Shown: positions 8,231 to 17,000 of the stretch, piece by piece | How positions within the stretch are numbered: position 1 is the first letter of the stretch | Layout: each line of letters begins with the position of its first letter | DNA from: Mangrovihabitans endophyticus | GTDB lineage: Bacteria > Actinomycetota > Actinomycetes > Mycobacteriales > Micromonosporaceae | Assembly (NCBI RefSeq): GCF_014646155.1 | Contig: NZ_BMMX01000002.1 | Coordinates: 62,001 to 126,000 of the forward strand | Direction: 5' to 3' | Length of the DNA stretch: 64,000 bases | Position numbers and translations under genes: made by a program | Notes under the pieces: generated by a model | Databases searched by the model: none | What the model saw: only the letters and a program-made list of their open reading frames with translations | Told to the model about the DNA's origin: nothing

Positions 8231-9697
8231 GTGTCGAAGCTCATTGTTCTTCTCGACGGGGTCGACGGGATCACCATGGAGGACGGCGCCCGGTGGATGC
8301 CCCTCTCGATCCTCACCATCGGGAGCTACCTGAAACACCACGGCTATGACCCTGTCCTGCTGGACCCGCAGGTGCATCCGGACTGGAAGGAGCGGCTGGC
8401 CGATCTCGCCGCGAGGCGCCCGGTCTTTCTGGGTGTCAGTTGCCTGACCGGGCCGAGCATCTACAACGCGCTCGATGCCATCGAAATCACGAAGGCCGTC
8501 GATCCGACGATTCCCGTGGTGTGGGGCGGCTACCACGCCACATTGCGTTACAGCGGCATCGTGCAGGAAGGACTGGCCGATGCGGTCACCCGAGGGCCCG
8601 GTGAGGTCGCGGCGCTCGCCCTCGCCCGGGTCTTCGAGCGCTACCGCTCCGGTGACCCCGGGATGCAGGACGAGCTGCGGGACATACCGAATATCGCGTA
8701 CGGCTCGGTCAACGACGGGAAGATCGGGCTGAGGCTGACTCCGGCCAGCCGGATACCCGACATGAACGAGCTGCCGCCGTACGACTACTCGCTGCTGAAC
8801 CCGGAGCTGTACTACGAAGGCGACGAGCGGGTCATTCTGTACAGCTCGAGCTACGGCTGCCCGTACGCGTGCGGGTACTGCTCCGAGCCGGTCAACAGTG
8901 GCCGCCGGTGGCGCGCGCTCGACCCCGAGCGCATGGTGACCGAGATCCACAGCCTGGTCCGCCGTTACCGGCCGAGCCAGATCAACTTCACGGATCCCAA
9001 CTTCTCCAGCGACCCGCGACGGGTGGTGACGTTCGTCGAGGAGTTACGCAAGCGGCCCGCCGACGTGACTTTCATGGGCTGCATGCGTGCCCGCGACGTC
9101 GTGATGATCGCCAAGCGGATGCCGATCCGGCACCTTTCCGAGATCGGGTGGAGGCGCGTCTTCATCGGCGTCGAAACCGGTTCCGACCGCGTGCTCACCT
9201 ACCTCAACAAGGCGTCGACCACCCAGGACACCTACGACGCCTGCGCGTTGCTGAGCGAGGCCGGCATCGAACAATGGACGAGTTTCATGCACGACCTGCC
9301 GACCGAGACGGAGGAGGAGAGCGAAGAGACGCTCCGGATGTGCGACCGGCTGAAGTCGCTCCCCCATCACCACCAGTCGCACAACTTCTACATGCCGTAC
9401 CCGGACACCCAGTTGTTCCAGGACGAATACGCGCACCTCGACCTGAGCAAGATGCGCCAGGTCGACTGGGCGGAGAGCAGCACCAAGGGCAGTGCGCTCT
9501 GGCGCGGCCGGACCGCCTTTCGCCACCGCGTCATCGACCGGCTGGAGCAAATGCGCGACGAGGTTCCCGAGGTGTACTCGCGGACGACTCTGCTGGGCCG
9601 CCCGGACCCCGAGCCGCCGGAGTCCGAAGCCGACAGCGGCCGGGACACGACCGTGACGTACATGTCTCTCATTCAGGAAGGGCTGGCGCCGCGCTGA
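8231..9697 (+). CDS. B12-binding-domain radical SAM protein
   Basis: This 488-residue enzyme has an N-terminal Rossmann-like cobalamin-binding-type domain (about 1-150, without the DxHxxG histidine motif) and a radical SAM barrel. The cluster motif CPYACGYC gives Cys210, Cys214 and Cys217 (CxxxCxxC). The layout matches the BchE/Cfr-like and P-methylase class B family, which methylates or rearranges unactivated carbon. The GTG start has AGGAG upstream. The gene converges on the exopolysaccharide operon and has no obvious operon partner of its own. A role in modifying the polymer or a lipid is only a guess. Confidence 0.88.
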   Translation: MSKLIVLLDGVDGITMEDGARWMPLSILTIGSYLKHHGYDPVLLDPQVHPDWKERLADLAARRPVFLGVSCLTGPSIYNALDAIEITKAVDPTIPVVWGGYHATLRYSGIVQEGLADAVTRGPGEVAALALARVFERYRSGDPGMQDELRDIPNIAYGSVNDGKIGLRLTPASRIPDMNELPPYDYSLLNPELYYEGDERVILYSSSYGCPYACGYCSEPVNSGRRWRALDPERMVTEIHSLVRRYRPSQINFTDPNFSSDPRRVVTFVEELRKRPADVTFMGCMRARDVVMIAKRMPIRHLSEIGWRRVFIGVETGSDRVLTYLNKASTTQDTYDACALLSEAGIEQWTSFMHDLPTETEEESEETLRMCDRLKSLPHHHQSHNFYMPYPDTQLFQDEYAHLDLSKMRQVDWAESSTKGSALWRGRTAFRHRVIDRLEQMRDEVPEVYSRTTLLGRPDPEPPESEADSGRDTTVTYMSLIQEGLAPR

Positions 9698-9729
9698 CCT
9701 CGACCCGCCGACGGCGTTCGGCAACGCGC

Positions 9730-10437
9730 TCACACCCGCGACAGCGCCCGGTCGCTGACCACGCACTGCATGCCGAACTGCCGGGCCCGCCGGATCGCGA
9801 AGTCGGTCAGGCCCGGGGTGTCCGCGTAGTCCAGGGCGTACAGGTCCAGTTCCAGTTGCAGCAACTGCTCGGCGATCTGCGCGTGGAACTCCAGCACGTC
9901 GGGCGGCCAGGGCGCGTACCCCTCATCGGTCCAGCGGGCCGAGAACGATTCGAAGACCACCCCGTCGACCAGTTCGGCGAGCCGGGGCAGCATGCCGAAA
10001 CCGCGGTTCGCCAGCACGTAGCCGTCGCCGGCCACCGCGCGCACCGCGGCCACCAAGGTCAGCAGGTGCGGTACATCCTCGGGGAATGTCAGCTCCACGT
10101 TGAGCGTGTCCAGGAAGAGGCCGTCGAATCCGGCGTCCATGGCGGCGCGTGCCTGCCCGACCACATGCTCCACCCACTCCGGGTGTCCCACGTGGACGAA
10201 GGCGCCGCCCCAGTCCGGGTTCTTCTCCTGGCGCTGCCACGGCGCCGGCGGGCCCTGATCCTCCGACAGCGAGAGGTAGGCGAGCGTCTCGACGCCCTCG
10301 CCGGTCAGGTATTTCAGTTCCGCGCCGGTGTAGAACGAGGGTTGCAGCACGACGCGCGGGTACGCGGCCAGGTCGACCAGCCGCCCGTTGCCGTAGTAGA
10401 AGCAGATCGGTGGTTTGGCGTTCGGGGTCTCGGTCAC
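9730..10437 (-). CDS. GH114-like (endo-alpha-1,4-polygalactosaminidase-type) protein, no signal peptide
   Basis: This 235-residue TIM-barrel protein belongs to the GH114/TM1410-related group, whose characterised members cleave alpha-1,4-linked galactosamine polymers; the PelA hydrolase domain is a relative. Marker segments are AYLSLSED, GFDGLFLDTLNV (Asp on the beta-4 strand) and VVFESFSARW (Glu). No signal peptide or anchor is seen, so it should be cytosolic, which is unusual for a polymer hydrolase. It is the last gene of the operon and overlaps the preceding epimerase gene by 4 bp (ATGA). It may be a quality-control or precursor-processing enzyme; this is inference. Confidence 0.75.
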   Translation of the reverse strand: MTETPNAKPPICFYYGNGRLVDLAAYPRVVLQPSFYTGAELKYLTGEGVETLAYLSLSEDQGPPAPWQRQEKNPDWGGAFVHVGHPEWVEHVVGQARAAMDAGFDGLFLDTLNVELTFPEDVPHLLTLVAAVRAVAGDGYVLANRGFGMLPRLAELVDGVVFESFSARWTDEGYAPWPPDVLEFHAQIAEQLLQLELDLYALDYADTPGLTDFAIRRARQFGMQCVVSDRALSRV

Positions 10438-11402
10438 GACGGCCTCCCGTTCTCGGCGTACCAGGCGTACGTGGAGCGCACCCCGTCCTCCAGCGACACC
10501 TTCGGCTCGTATCCGGTCAGGTCGCGCAACAGGCTGAGGTCGGGGCAGCGGCGGTGCACCGATCCGCGTGGCGCGGGCGAGGCGTCGAGGGACGCGGGTG
10601 AGCCCGCCACGGCAAGCACCAGCCGCGCCAGGTCGGCGATGTTGGTCTCCTCCCGGTCGTTGCCGATGTGCACGATCCGCCCGGACGCTTCCGGCGTCGT
10701 CATGAGCCGCACCATCGCCTCCACCGCGTCGTCGACGTGGCAGAACGCGCGGTGCTGGTCGGCGCCCGGCACGCGGAACGGGTCCTCGCCCGCGCGGGCG
10801 CGCAGCGACATCTCGGGGATGACGTGGTCGGCGCCCATCCGTGGGCCGTACACGTTGTGGAACCTGCCCAGCACGGCCGTGAAGCCGAGGGCGCGGGCGG
10901 TGTGCAGGAAGGCGGCCTCGCCGAGGAGCTTGCTCGCCGCGTACGCGAACCGGGGCGCCGTGATGTCGGAGATCATCGTGGGGACGGTCTCGGGGGTGGG
11001 CACCGGCACCACGCCCGCGTCGACGCCGCCGGCGTAGACCTCACTGGTGGAGGCGAAGAACACCCGCTCGCCCGGCGCCACCCAGTCGAGGGTGTGCATG
11101 GCCACGAGCGTGTTGACCCGCACCACGCGGGCCGGGTCCTTCTCCACGTTGCGCACGCCCACGACCGCGGCGAGCACATAGATCTGGTCCCAGCCGTGCG
11201 GCAGTCCGGCGTACGCGGCGGGGTCGGTGAGGTCCGCCTGGATGATCCGGACGTTGCGGTGAGCGCGCAGCGCGTCCAGGTCGGTGTCCCGCCGGCCGCG
11301 GGAGAAGTCGTCCACGATGGTCACGTCGAAACCGTCGGCGGTCAGGCGGCGGGCCAGGTGCAGCCCGATGAAGCCGGCGCCGCCGAGCAGCAGCGCCCTC
11401 AT
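10434..11402 (-). CDS. NAD-dependent nucleotide-sugar epimerase/dehydratase (extended SDR)
   Basis: This 322-residue extended SDR has the NAD-binding GGAGFIG motif at residues 7-13 and a YAASK motif (catalytic Tyr-x3-Lys). It resembles UDP-glucose/UDP-GlcNAc 4-epimerases and UDP-glucuronate decarboxylases. In this operon it probably supplies an N-acetylgalactosamine-type or uronate-derived donor. The start at 11402 overlaps the dehydrogenase stop (ATGA), and its own stop overlaps the GH114-like start the same way, so the three are translationally coupled. The exact reaction is undecided. Confidence 0.85.
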   Translation of the reverse strand: MRALLLGGAGFIGLHLARRLTADGFDVTIVDDFSRGRRDTDLDALRAHRNVRIIQADLTDPAAYAGLPHGWDQIYVLAAVVGVRNVEKDPARVVRVNTLVAMHTLDWVAPGERVFFASTSEVYAGGVDAGVVPVPTPETVPTMISDITAPRFAYAASKLLGEAAFLHTARALGFTAVLGRFHNVYGPRMGADHVIPEMSLRARAGEDPFRVPGADQHRAFCHVDDAVEAMVRLMTTPEASGRIVHIGNDREETNIADLARLVLAVAGSPASLDASPAPRGSVHRRCPDLSLLRDLTGYEPKVSLEDGVRSTYAWYAENGRPS

Positions 11403-12712
11403 GCCGCAGCCACCTTCGGCAGGTAGCCCAGCGCCGCGTAGCGGACCCCGGCGTGGGTGACGGCCGCCTCGTCGAGCACGCGCCACGAGTCGTAGATCAG
11501 CACGGGTCGCGGCTCACCGGCCGGGAGCATCTCGGCGATCTGGATGGCGCGGTAGTCCGGATGGTCGTTGATCACCAGGACGGCGTCGCTGTCGGTGAAC
11601 GCCTTGTCCAAGCTGACCGGCTCGCCGCCGTACTGCCGGACGACGTCGCCGCTGACCATCGGGTCGTGCCCGGTCACGGTGATCCCGGCGGCCGAGAAGA
11701 TCGGCATCATCGTCGCGATCGGGGTGCCGCGCATGTCGTCGGTCGGCGGCCATCCCTTGTACGCCCATCCGAGCACCGCGAGCCGGGCGCCGCGGATCTC
11801 GCCGCGAGCCTCGCGCATCAGCCGCACCACGGTCTCGGCGACGTGCGCCGGCAGGAACTCGTTGAGCTCGCGGGCCCGCCCCACCAGGTACGGCCGGTAC
11901 TCGCCGGAGCTGTCCAGCATGATGTACGGGTCCTTGGACAGGCAGCCGCCACCCACATAGCCCGGCTTGGACAGGTCGGGGCGCGGGTACCCGACGTTCG
12001 CCGCCCGGATCACTTCGAGCGGGTCGAGGCCGTGCTGCTCGGCGATCATCGCGATCTCGTTGCCGAACGAGTAGATCAGGTCGGTGTGGCAGTTGTTGGA
12101 GAGCTTCACGAGTTCGGCGGTCTCCAGGTCGGCGACCTCGACGACGGTCTGCGCCAGCCCGGCGAAGAACTCGGCGCCGGCCCGCCGGCTCGCCTCGTCC
12201 AGGCCGCCCACCACCTGCGGAAGCTCGACCAGTTCGCGCAGCGCCTGGCCCTGAATGGTGCGTTCGGGAGCCATCACCAGCCGCACGTCGTCGCCCCAGG
12301 CCGCGCGCAGTTCCGGCAGCACCACCCGGCGGCTCGTACCGACCGGGACCGTGCTGCGCACCACGACCAGCGTGCCGGGCCGGCAGGTCGCGGTGACCGC
12401 CCTCGCCGCAGCGGCGAGGTTGGCCAGGTTGGGCCGGTGGGTGGCCTCGTCGACCGGCGTGGACACGCAGATGACGGCGACCTCGACGGTGTCGCGGGGC
12501 AGTTCGTCGGCGACGTGGATGCCGGTGCCGACACGGGCCGCGAAGATCTCCTCGACGCCCGGCTCGAAGATGTGCGAGCGGCCGCGGGACAGCGTGTCGA
12601 GCACCGAACGCTGCACATCGGCGCCGTGCACGACGAATCCCTTGTCGGCCAGCGCCGCGGTCAGCGTCAGGCCGACGTAGCCGAGCCCGACCACCCCGAT
12701 CGTCCTAGGCAT
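11399..12712 (-). CDS. UDP-sugar 6-dehydrogenase (Ugd/WecC family)
   Basis: This 437-residue enzyme oxidises C6 of a nucleotide sugar to the uronic acid with NAD. The N-terminal Rossmann motif is GVVGLGYVGLTLT, the middle domain has the hallmark GGGCLSKDPY with the catalytic Cys, and a C-terminal UDP-binding domain follows (GWAYKG). It is more like the N-acetylhexosamine dehydrogenases (WecC type) than UDP-glucose dehydrogenase in layout, but substrate choice cannot be read reliably. Its presence suggests that the polymer made by this operon contains a uronic acid, which classical Pel does not. Confidence 0.88.
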   Translation of the reverse strand: MPRTIGVVGLGYVGLTLTAALADKGFVVHGADVQRSVLDTLSRGRSHIFEPGVEEIFAARVGTGIHVADELPRDTVEVAVICVSTPVDEATHRPNLANLAAAARAVTATCRPGTLVVVRSTVPVGTSRRVVLPELRAAWGDDVRLVMAPERTIQGQALRELVELPQVVGGLDEASRRAGAEFFAGLAQTVVEVADLETAELVKLSNNCHTDLIYSFGNEIAMIAEQHGLDPLEVIRAANVGYPRPDLSKPGYVGGGCLSKDPYIMLDSSGEYRPYLVGRARELNEFLPAHVAETVVRLMREARGEIRGARLAVLGWAYKGWPPTDDMRGTPIATMMPIFSAAGITVTGHDPMVSGDVVRQYGGEPVSLDKAFTDSDAVLVINDHPDYRAIQIAEMLPAGEPRPVLIYDSWRVLDEAAVTHAGVRYAALGYLPKVAAA

Positions 12713-12742
12713 GGATGTTCCTCCGATTCTGTGGTTGCCGCG

Positions 12743-13729
12743 TCACGGACACGGCGGACTGGTCCGGTCCAGGTCCAGCACGGTGACCGTGCCGGCGAAG
12801 TGTTCCGCCCGGTAACCGGCGCAGGCGGCGCGTACGTCGGCGGGCCGGGTGGCGTAGTCGACGCCGAGCACGAACTTGCCGGCGCGGCGCAGCGCCCGCG
12901 CGTCGGCGAGGTTCTCGGCGCAGTAGTCCTGCGTGCAGCGCTCGTCGGTGGCCTCGAAGAAGAGCTCCTCCATGCCGATGCCGTCGATCGCCTGCGGATA
13001 GCCGGGTTGGTGCCGCAGCTCGGGCGAGTTCTGCGGCACGACGAGAAAACCGGGACGGCGGGTCTTGGCGTACCGGCTGATCCGCACGATCAGCCGGGAC
13101 ATGTCCCGGGCCAGCGCGGCCCGGTCGCGGCCGTGCGTCTCGTCGAGGTCGATCTGCTCGTACGCCAAGGGGGTGTCCAGGTAGACGCCGTCGAAGCCGG
13201 TCCGCAGCGCCCGGTCGACGCGGGGCCGCACGACGTCCGACCACCAGCGCTCCTCCCAGTAGCGGACGAAGTACTCCCCGGGCCATTCGGACCACTGGTT
13301 GGCGATCAGGCCGGGTGCGTGGCGCCGCAGCGCCGGATATTCCGGGCGGAAGTTCTCGATGCTGCCGATCTCGAAGTACGCCAGCACCCGCTTGCCGGTG
13401 GCGCGTACCCGGGCGATCTGGGCCGGGGTGAAGTAGTCGGCTCCGGCGTCGCGGGCCAGGTCGATCACGACGAGCTGGTAGGGGCCCGCGGCCAGGTGGT
13501 CGAGCCGGCCGCTCGGGTAGTCCTGTAGCTGGTAGGCCCAGTTGCGGATGTCCAGCGGGTCGATGCCGAGCGGGTCGCCCGCCGAGGCGGACGGCCGTGT
13601 GTGACCGGAGGTGCGGGCGTCGCCGGGGTGCTGCGGGTCGCCGGAACGGACGACGGTGAGGGCGACCGCGGCGATCACCACGCCTGCGAGGACCGTCCAC
13701 AGCGTCGTCGACGACACCCGCCTCACCAT
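12743..13729 (-). CDS. Membrane-anchored GH114-type endo-alpha-1,4-polygalactosaminidase-like protein
   Basis: This 328-residue protein has an N-terminal helix (about 7-25, LWTVLAGVVIAAVALTVV) acting as signal anchor, a Pro/Ser linker and a GH114 barrel beginning at WAYQLQDY. Marker segments are VIDLARDAG, YFEIGSIE (Glu), GVYLDTPLAY (Asp) and GMEELFFEATD, as in spherulin-4/Ega3/PelA-hydrolase relatives that cut partially deacetylated galactosaminogalactan. The catalytic domain should face outside, where it could trim or release the polymer. It starts 5 bp after the stop of the preceding epimerase gene. A longer upstream frame exists, but it is a shadow of that gene. Confidence 0.82.
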   Translation of the reverse strand: MVRRVSSTTLWTVLAGVVIAAVALTVVRSGDPQHPGDARTSGHTRPSASAGDPLGIDPLDIRNWAYQLQDYPSGRLDHLAAGPYQLVVIDLARDAGADYFTPAQIARVRATGKRVLAYFEIGSIENFRPEYPALRRHAPGLIANQWSEWPGEYFVRYWEERWWSDVVRPRVDRALRTGFDGVYLDTPLAYEQIDLDETHGRDRAALARDMSRLIVRISRYAKTRRPGFLVVPQNSPELRHQPGYPQAIDGIGMEELFFEATDERCTQDYCAENLADARALRRAGKFVLGVDYATRPADVRAACAGYRAEHFAGTVTVLDLDRTSPPCP

Positions 13730-13734
13730 GCCGC

Positions 13735-14649
13735 CTACTCCGCGCTTCCGGCGGCCCAGATGCTCTTGATCGACGCGCTCAGGTCGTGCTCCGGCGCCCA
13801 GCCCAGGTCGGCTGCGGCGCGGCGGATGTCGGCCTGGATCCAGTCCACCGCGGCGGACCGCCCCGGGCCGGCGCCCGCCTCGCGAATCGTGCCGCTCCAG
13901 CCCGCCTGCGCGGCGAGCAGGCCGACCGCCTCGCGCACGGTGACCGCCCGGCCGCTGCCGGCGTTGTAGACGCGGCCGGCCAGCCGCGGGGCCCGCACCA
14001 CGGCGCACAGCAGCGTGGCGACATCGCGCACGTCGACGAAGTCGCGGTACGCGCCGAGTGGTCCCAGGGTGATCTCCGCCGCACCGGCGGCGAGCGCCTC
14101 CCGCAGCCGCAGGGCCGCGCGTCCCAGCACGTTCTCCGCGGGCTGACCGGCGCCGATCGGGTTGAACACCCGCACGCTCACCGCGTCCGCCCGCCCCGTC
14201 TCGCCGGCCAGCCGGAACAGCCGGGTGCCGGCCAGATGACTGACGCCGTAGGCACCCACCGGCTCGGTGCGGTCGTCCTCGGCCACCGAACGGCCGTGCG
14301 GCACGACGCCGTACTCGCCGGCCGAGCCGAGCCGCACCAGCCGTGCCGCCGGCGCCGCTGCGGTCACCGCCTCCAGCAGCTTCGCGGCCACCAGCGCGTT
14401 GGCCCGCAGCAGCTCCTGGTCGGTGCCGACGAGTGCGCCCACGCAGCTAACCACGGCGTCCGGCGCCACCTCGCGGACCAGCGCGGTGAGCCCGGCAGCG
14501 TCACCGCCGATCAGGTCGTGCCGGTCGCGGCCGGGGCAGACCACCTCACCGATGCCGTCGGCGCCGGCCAGCGCCGACCGGACCCGGCCGCCGATGAAGC
14601 CGGAGGATCCGAACAGCAGAACCCGTTTCGCCGCTCCCCCGCCGGTCAT
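13735..14649 (-). CDS. NAD-dependent epimerase/dehydratase family protein
   Basis: This 304-residue SDR has a GSSGFIGGR nucleotide-binding loop (residues about 14-22) and YGVSHLAG in the catalytic Tyr/His position, where a Lys is usual. That change may mean altered or reduced activity. It is most like RmlD/GalE-type nucleotide-sugar reductases or epimerases. It overlaps the nucleotidyltransferase by 4 bp (ATGA) and is translationally coupled to it. The product is probably a precursor sugar for the polymer. Confidence 0.8.
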   Translation of the reverse strand: MTGGGAAKRVLLFGSSGFIGGRVRSALAGADGIGEVVCPGRDRHDLIGGDAAGLTALVREVAPDAVVSCVGALVGTDQELLRANALVAAKLLEAVTAAAPAARLVRLGSAGEYGVVPHGRSVAEDDRTEPVGAYGVSHLAGTRLFRLAGETGRADAVSVRVFNPIGAGQPAENVLGRAALRLREALAAGAAEITLGPLGAYRDFVDVRDVATLLCAVVRAPRLAGRVYNAGSGRAVTVREAVGLLAAQAGWSGTIREAGAGPGRSAAVDWIQADIRRAAADLGWAPEHDLSASIKSIWAAGSAE

Positions 14650-15374
14650 ACCGGCTCGCCTTCGCGCAGTCGCAGCAGCCTCGGACCGATCTCGGCGAAG
14701 CTACGGTTGGCCTCGTCGTAGTCTTCCGGACGGCCGATGTCGAGCCAGAATCCGGTGAACGGGTAGGTGGCCGGGTGCTCGCCGCGGGCCAGCAGATCCA
14801 GCACGAGCTGGTCGAACCCGAACGGGCGGCCGACCGGGTAGGGCGACAGCGTCCGGCGGGACATCCCATACACGCCCATGCTCACCTGATAACACAGGTC
14901 GGGCTTCTCCCGGAACCCGACGATGCGCGACGCTTCCACGTCGAGCACGCCGAACTCGATGTGGTGCGTACGCTCGGCGATCGCCACGGTCAGCGCGCTC
15001 CCCGTGAGGGCGTGCTGATGCAGCAGGTCGGCGTAGTCCAGATCGGTCAGCACGTCGCCGTTCATCACCAGGAACTCGTCCGGCAGCGCGTCCTTGATGG
15101 CGAACAGCGGGCCCACGGTCGAGAGGGGACGGTCCTCCTCGACGTAGTCCACCCGCAGGCCCCAGCGCGCGCCGTCGCCGACGAACGCCTTGATGAGCGG
15201 GCCGAGGTGGTTGATCGCCAGCGTCACCGAGGTGAATCCGCGGGCGGCGAGCTGGTCCAGGACGATCTCGAGGATCGCGTGTTTGTCGCCGATGGGCATC
15301 AGCGGCTTGGGCAGCGTGGTCGTGTACGGCCGCAGCCGCACGCCCTTGCCGCCGGCGAGTATCACCGCGTGCAT
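14646..15374 (-). CDS. Sugar-phosphate nucleotidyltransferase
   Basis: This 242-residue enzyme activates a sugar-1-phosphate with an NTP. The nucleotide-binding signature LAGGKGVRLRPYT is at residues 6-18, followed by KPLMPIGDK and the metal-binding Asp in MNGDVLTD. It is of short RfbA/GCD1-like length, without the left-handed beta-helix of GlmU. GGAGGC ahead of the ATG supports the start. It sits between the membrane protein (31 bp upstream) and an epimerase (4-bp overlap), and so is part of the exopolysaccharide operon. Confidence 0.88.
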   Translation of the reverse strand: MHAVILAGGKGVRLRPYTTTLPKPLMPIGDKHAILEIVLDQLAARGFTSVTLAINHLGPLIKAFVGDGARWGLRVDYVEEDRPLSTVGPLFAIKDALPDEFLVMNGDVLTDLDYADLLHQHALTGSALTVAIAERTHHIEFGVLDVEASRIVGFREKPDLCYQVSMGVYGMSRRTLSPYPVGRPFGFDQLVLDLLARGEHPATYPFTGFWLDIGRPEDYDEANRSFAEIGPRLLRLREGEPV

Positions 15375-15404
15375 TGCAGATCTGCCTCCCCCTCCAGTGG
15401 CGAT

Positions 15405-17000
15405 CTATCGGTAGTGCCGCACCTGGCCGAGGATCGGGGCCAGGCTGATCAGGAACAGCCCCAGCAGCCCGAGGGTGCTGCCGAGGTAGAGCGCCGCGTC
15501 GGTGCGCGGAGCGTCGGTCTGGCCCAGCAGCGGCGCGGCGCCGAGCCAGCCGCCGATCCCGAGGTGCACCGCCAGGGCCACCAGGATCGCCGCGCAGAGC
15601 CGGCCGAACCGCTCGAAACCGGCCAGCACGAACGCGGAGTAGTAGGCGCCGCCGAGCGCGACGTGCGCGGCGGTCATCAGCGCGACCGTCGCGCTCAGCC
15701 GGCCGATGCCGTCCAGCACGGCCAGTAGCACCAGGCCCAGCAGCGCGGGTGCGGCGAGGCAGGCGACCGTCTCGCGGGCCACCAGCCGCCACATGCGGCG
15801 GCCGAAGTCGTGCGGGTTGTGGCTGTGCCGGGTGAGCCGGACCGCCGCGCCGCGGAATCGCTCGGCGCGCCACTCCACGACGCCCATCGCGGCGATCAGT
15901 GGCGCCACCGCCACCGCCACGTCGAGGCGGCCGAGCAGGTACGGCCCTTCGGCGTGCAGCAGCAGAGCCGCCGAGCACAGGCCGTAGCAGGTGACGCCGA
16001 ACAGGCCCGGCAGCGGCGGGCGCGCGGACGGTTCGACGCCAGCCCGGTGGCCGCGGGTCGTCCACAGCGCGGCCAGATAGCACGCGGTCACGCCGGCCAC
16101 CGCGGCGGTCAGCGCGACCGGGCGCCACGCGGCGCCGGCCATCAGGTAGGCGCCGCCGGCCAGCACCGCGGGCGTCATCAGGGCCGCCTGGATCGCCTCC
16201 CGGCGGTAGAACATCAGCACGGTGGCGGCCATCTGGTAGGCGAGCTGGCCGGCCGCGAGCACCACCAGGCCACCATCCCCGCCGGCCATCCCGAGCACCG
16301 CGTATCCGGCGCCCGCGCCGAGCGGCGGGGCGAGCAGGGCGGCGACGCACAGCACCCGGGCGGCGGCGCCGGGCCGGTATGCGCCGAGCAGCCGATAGGC
16401 GCCGTACGCCACCGTGCCGGCCACCATCCAGCCGAGCCCGCTGGCGACGACCAGGGCCAGCACCACCGAACGCTGGCCGAGCATCCCGAGCAGGGCCGGG
16501 AAGACGGCGGCGGGCAACGCGTACAGCGGGCCGTGCGCGATCAGCCGCAGCGTGTCGCGCCGGTGGTGTCCGGCGGCCAGTGGTTCGACGATCGTGTCGG
16601 TGGACGGGCCGAGGCGATCGAAGACCTCGGCGGCCAGCGCGAACACGTCGGGGAATCCGTACTCGACCCGGGCGATGCGGTCGGTGAAACCGTCCGCTTC
16701 GAGCGCGGCGGCCACCTGCAGGGCGTCCACCGCACGGGCCAGCCTCGGGCGGATCCGGTCGACGAGTTCGTCCAGCGGGTCGGTGGAGATGCGCGGCAGC
16801 ACGACGGTGTGCTCCGGCGGCTGCGATGGCGGCTCCACCACCTGGGTACGTTCGGCCGCGTCGCCCTCCCCCGCGGCCTGCGCGGACTCCTCCCGCTGCG
16901 GCACGCGGACCACCTGGGTGGACGCTTCGGCCTCGGTGGCCGGTCGCAGAAGCACGGTGCGTTCGCCGACGTCCAGCCGGTGGGTCTGCTCCTCGGTCAT
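15405..17000 (-). CDS. Polytopic membrane protein of the exopolysaccharide operon (PelG-like role proposed)
   Basis: This 531-residue protein has a soluble N-terminal part (about 1-150) and roughly 10-12 hydrophobic helices (from LYALPAAVFPALLGMLG onward). It does not show a motif I can assign with certainty. Its place directly after a PelF-type glycosyltransferase (4-bp ATGA overlap) and its helix number suggest the role of PelG, the MOP-like transporter that works with PelF to export the chain. The N-terminal 70 residues carry four repeats of a TxVV/TVLL type (Thr15, Thr28, Thr52, Thr65), each followed by Pro, which look like Ser/Thr-kinase phosphosites. The role is inferred from context. 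Confidence 0.6.
   Translation of the reverse strand: MTEEQTHRLDVGERTVLLRPATEAEASTQVVRVPQREESAQAAGEGDAAERTQVVEPPSQPPEHTVVLPRISTDPLDELVDRIRPRLARAVDALQVAAALEADGFTDRIARVEYGFPDVFALAAEVFDRLGPSTDTIVEPLAAGHHRRDTLRLIAHGPLYALPAAVFPALLGMLGQRSVVLALVVASGLGWMVAGTVAYGAYRLLGAYRPGAAARVLCVAALLAPPLGAGAGYAVLGMAGGDGGLVVLAAGQLAYQMAATVLMFYRREAIQAALMTPAVLAGGAYLMAGAAWRPVALTAAVAGVTACYLAALWTTRGHRAGVEPSARPPLPGLFGVTCYGLCSAALLLHAEGPYLLGRLDVAVAVAPLIAAMGVVEWRAERFRGAAVRLTRHSHNPHDFGRRMWRLVARETVACLAAPALLGLVLLAVLDGIGRLSATVALMTAAHVALGGAYYSAFVLAGFERFGRLCAAILVALAVHLGIGGWLGAAPLLGQTDAPRTDAALYLGSTLGLLGLFLISLAPILGQVRHYR

Noticed and set aside
8869..11037. 722-codon plus-strand open frame
   Set aside because: It overlaps the radical SAM gene in another frame and runs antisense to the GH114-like and epimerase genes. 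Its product is Arg/Gly/Ala/Pro-rich and matches no domain, a common effect of high GC.
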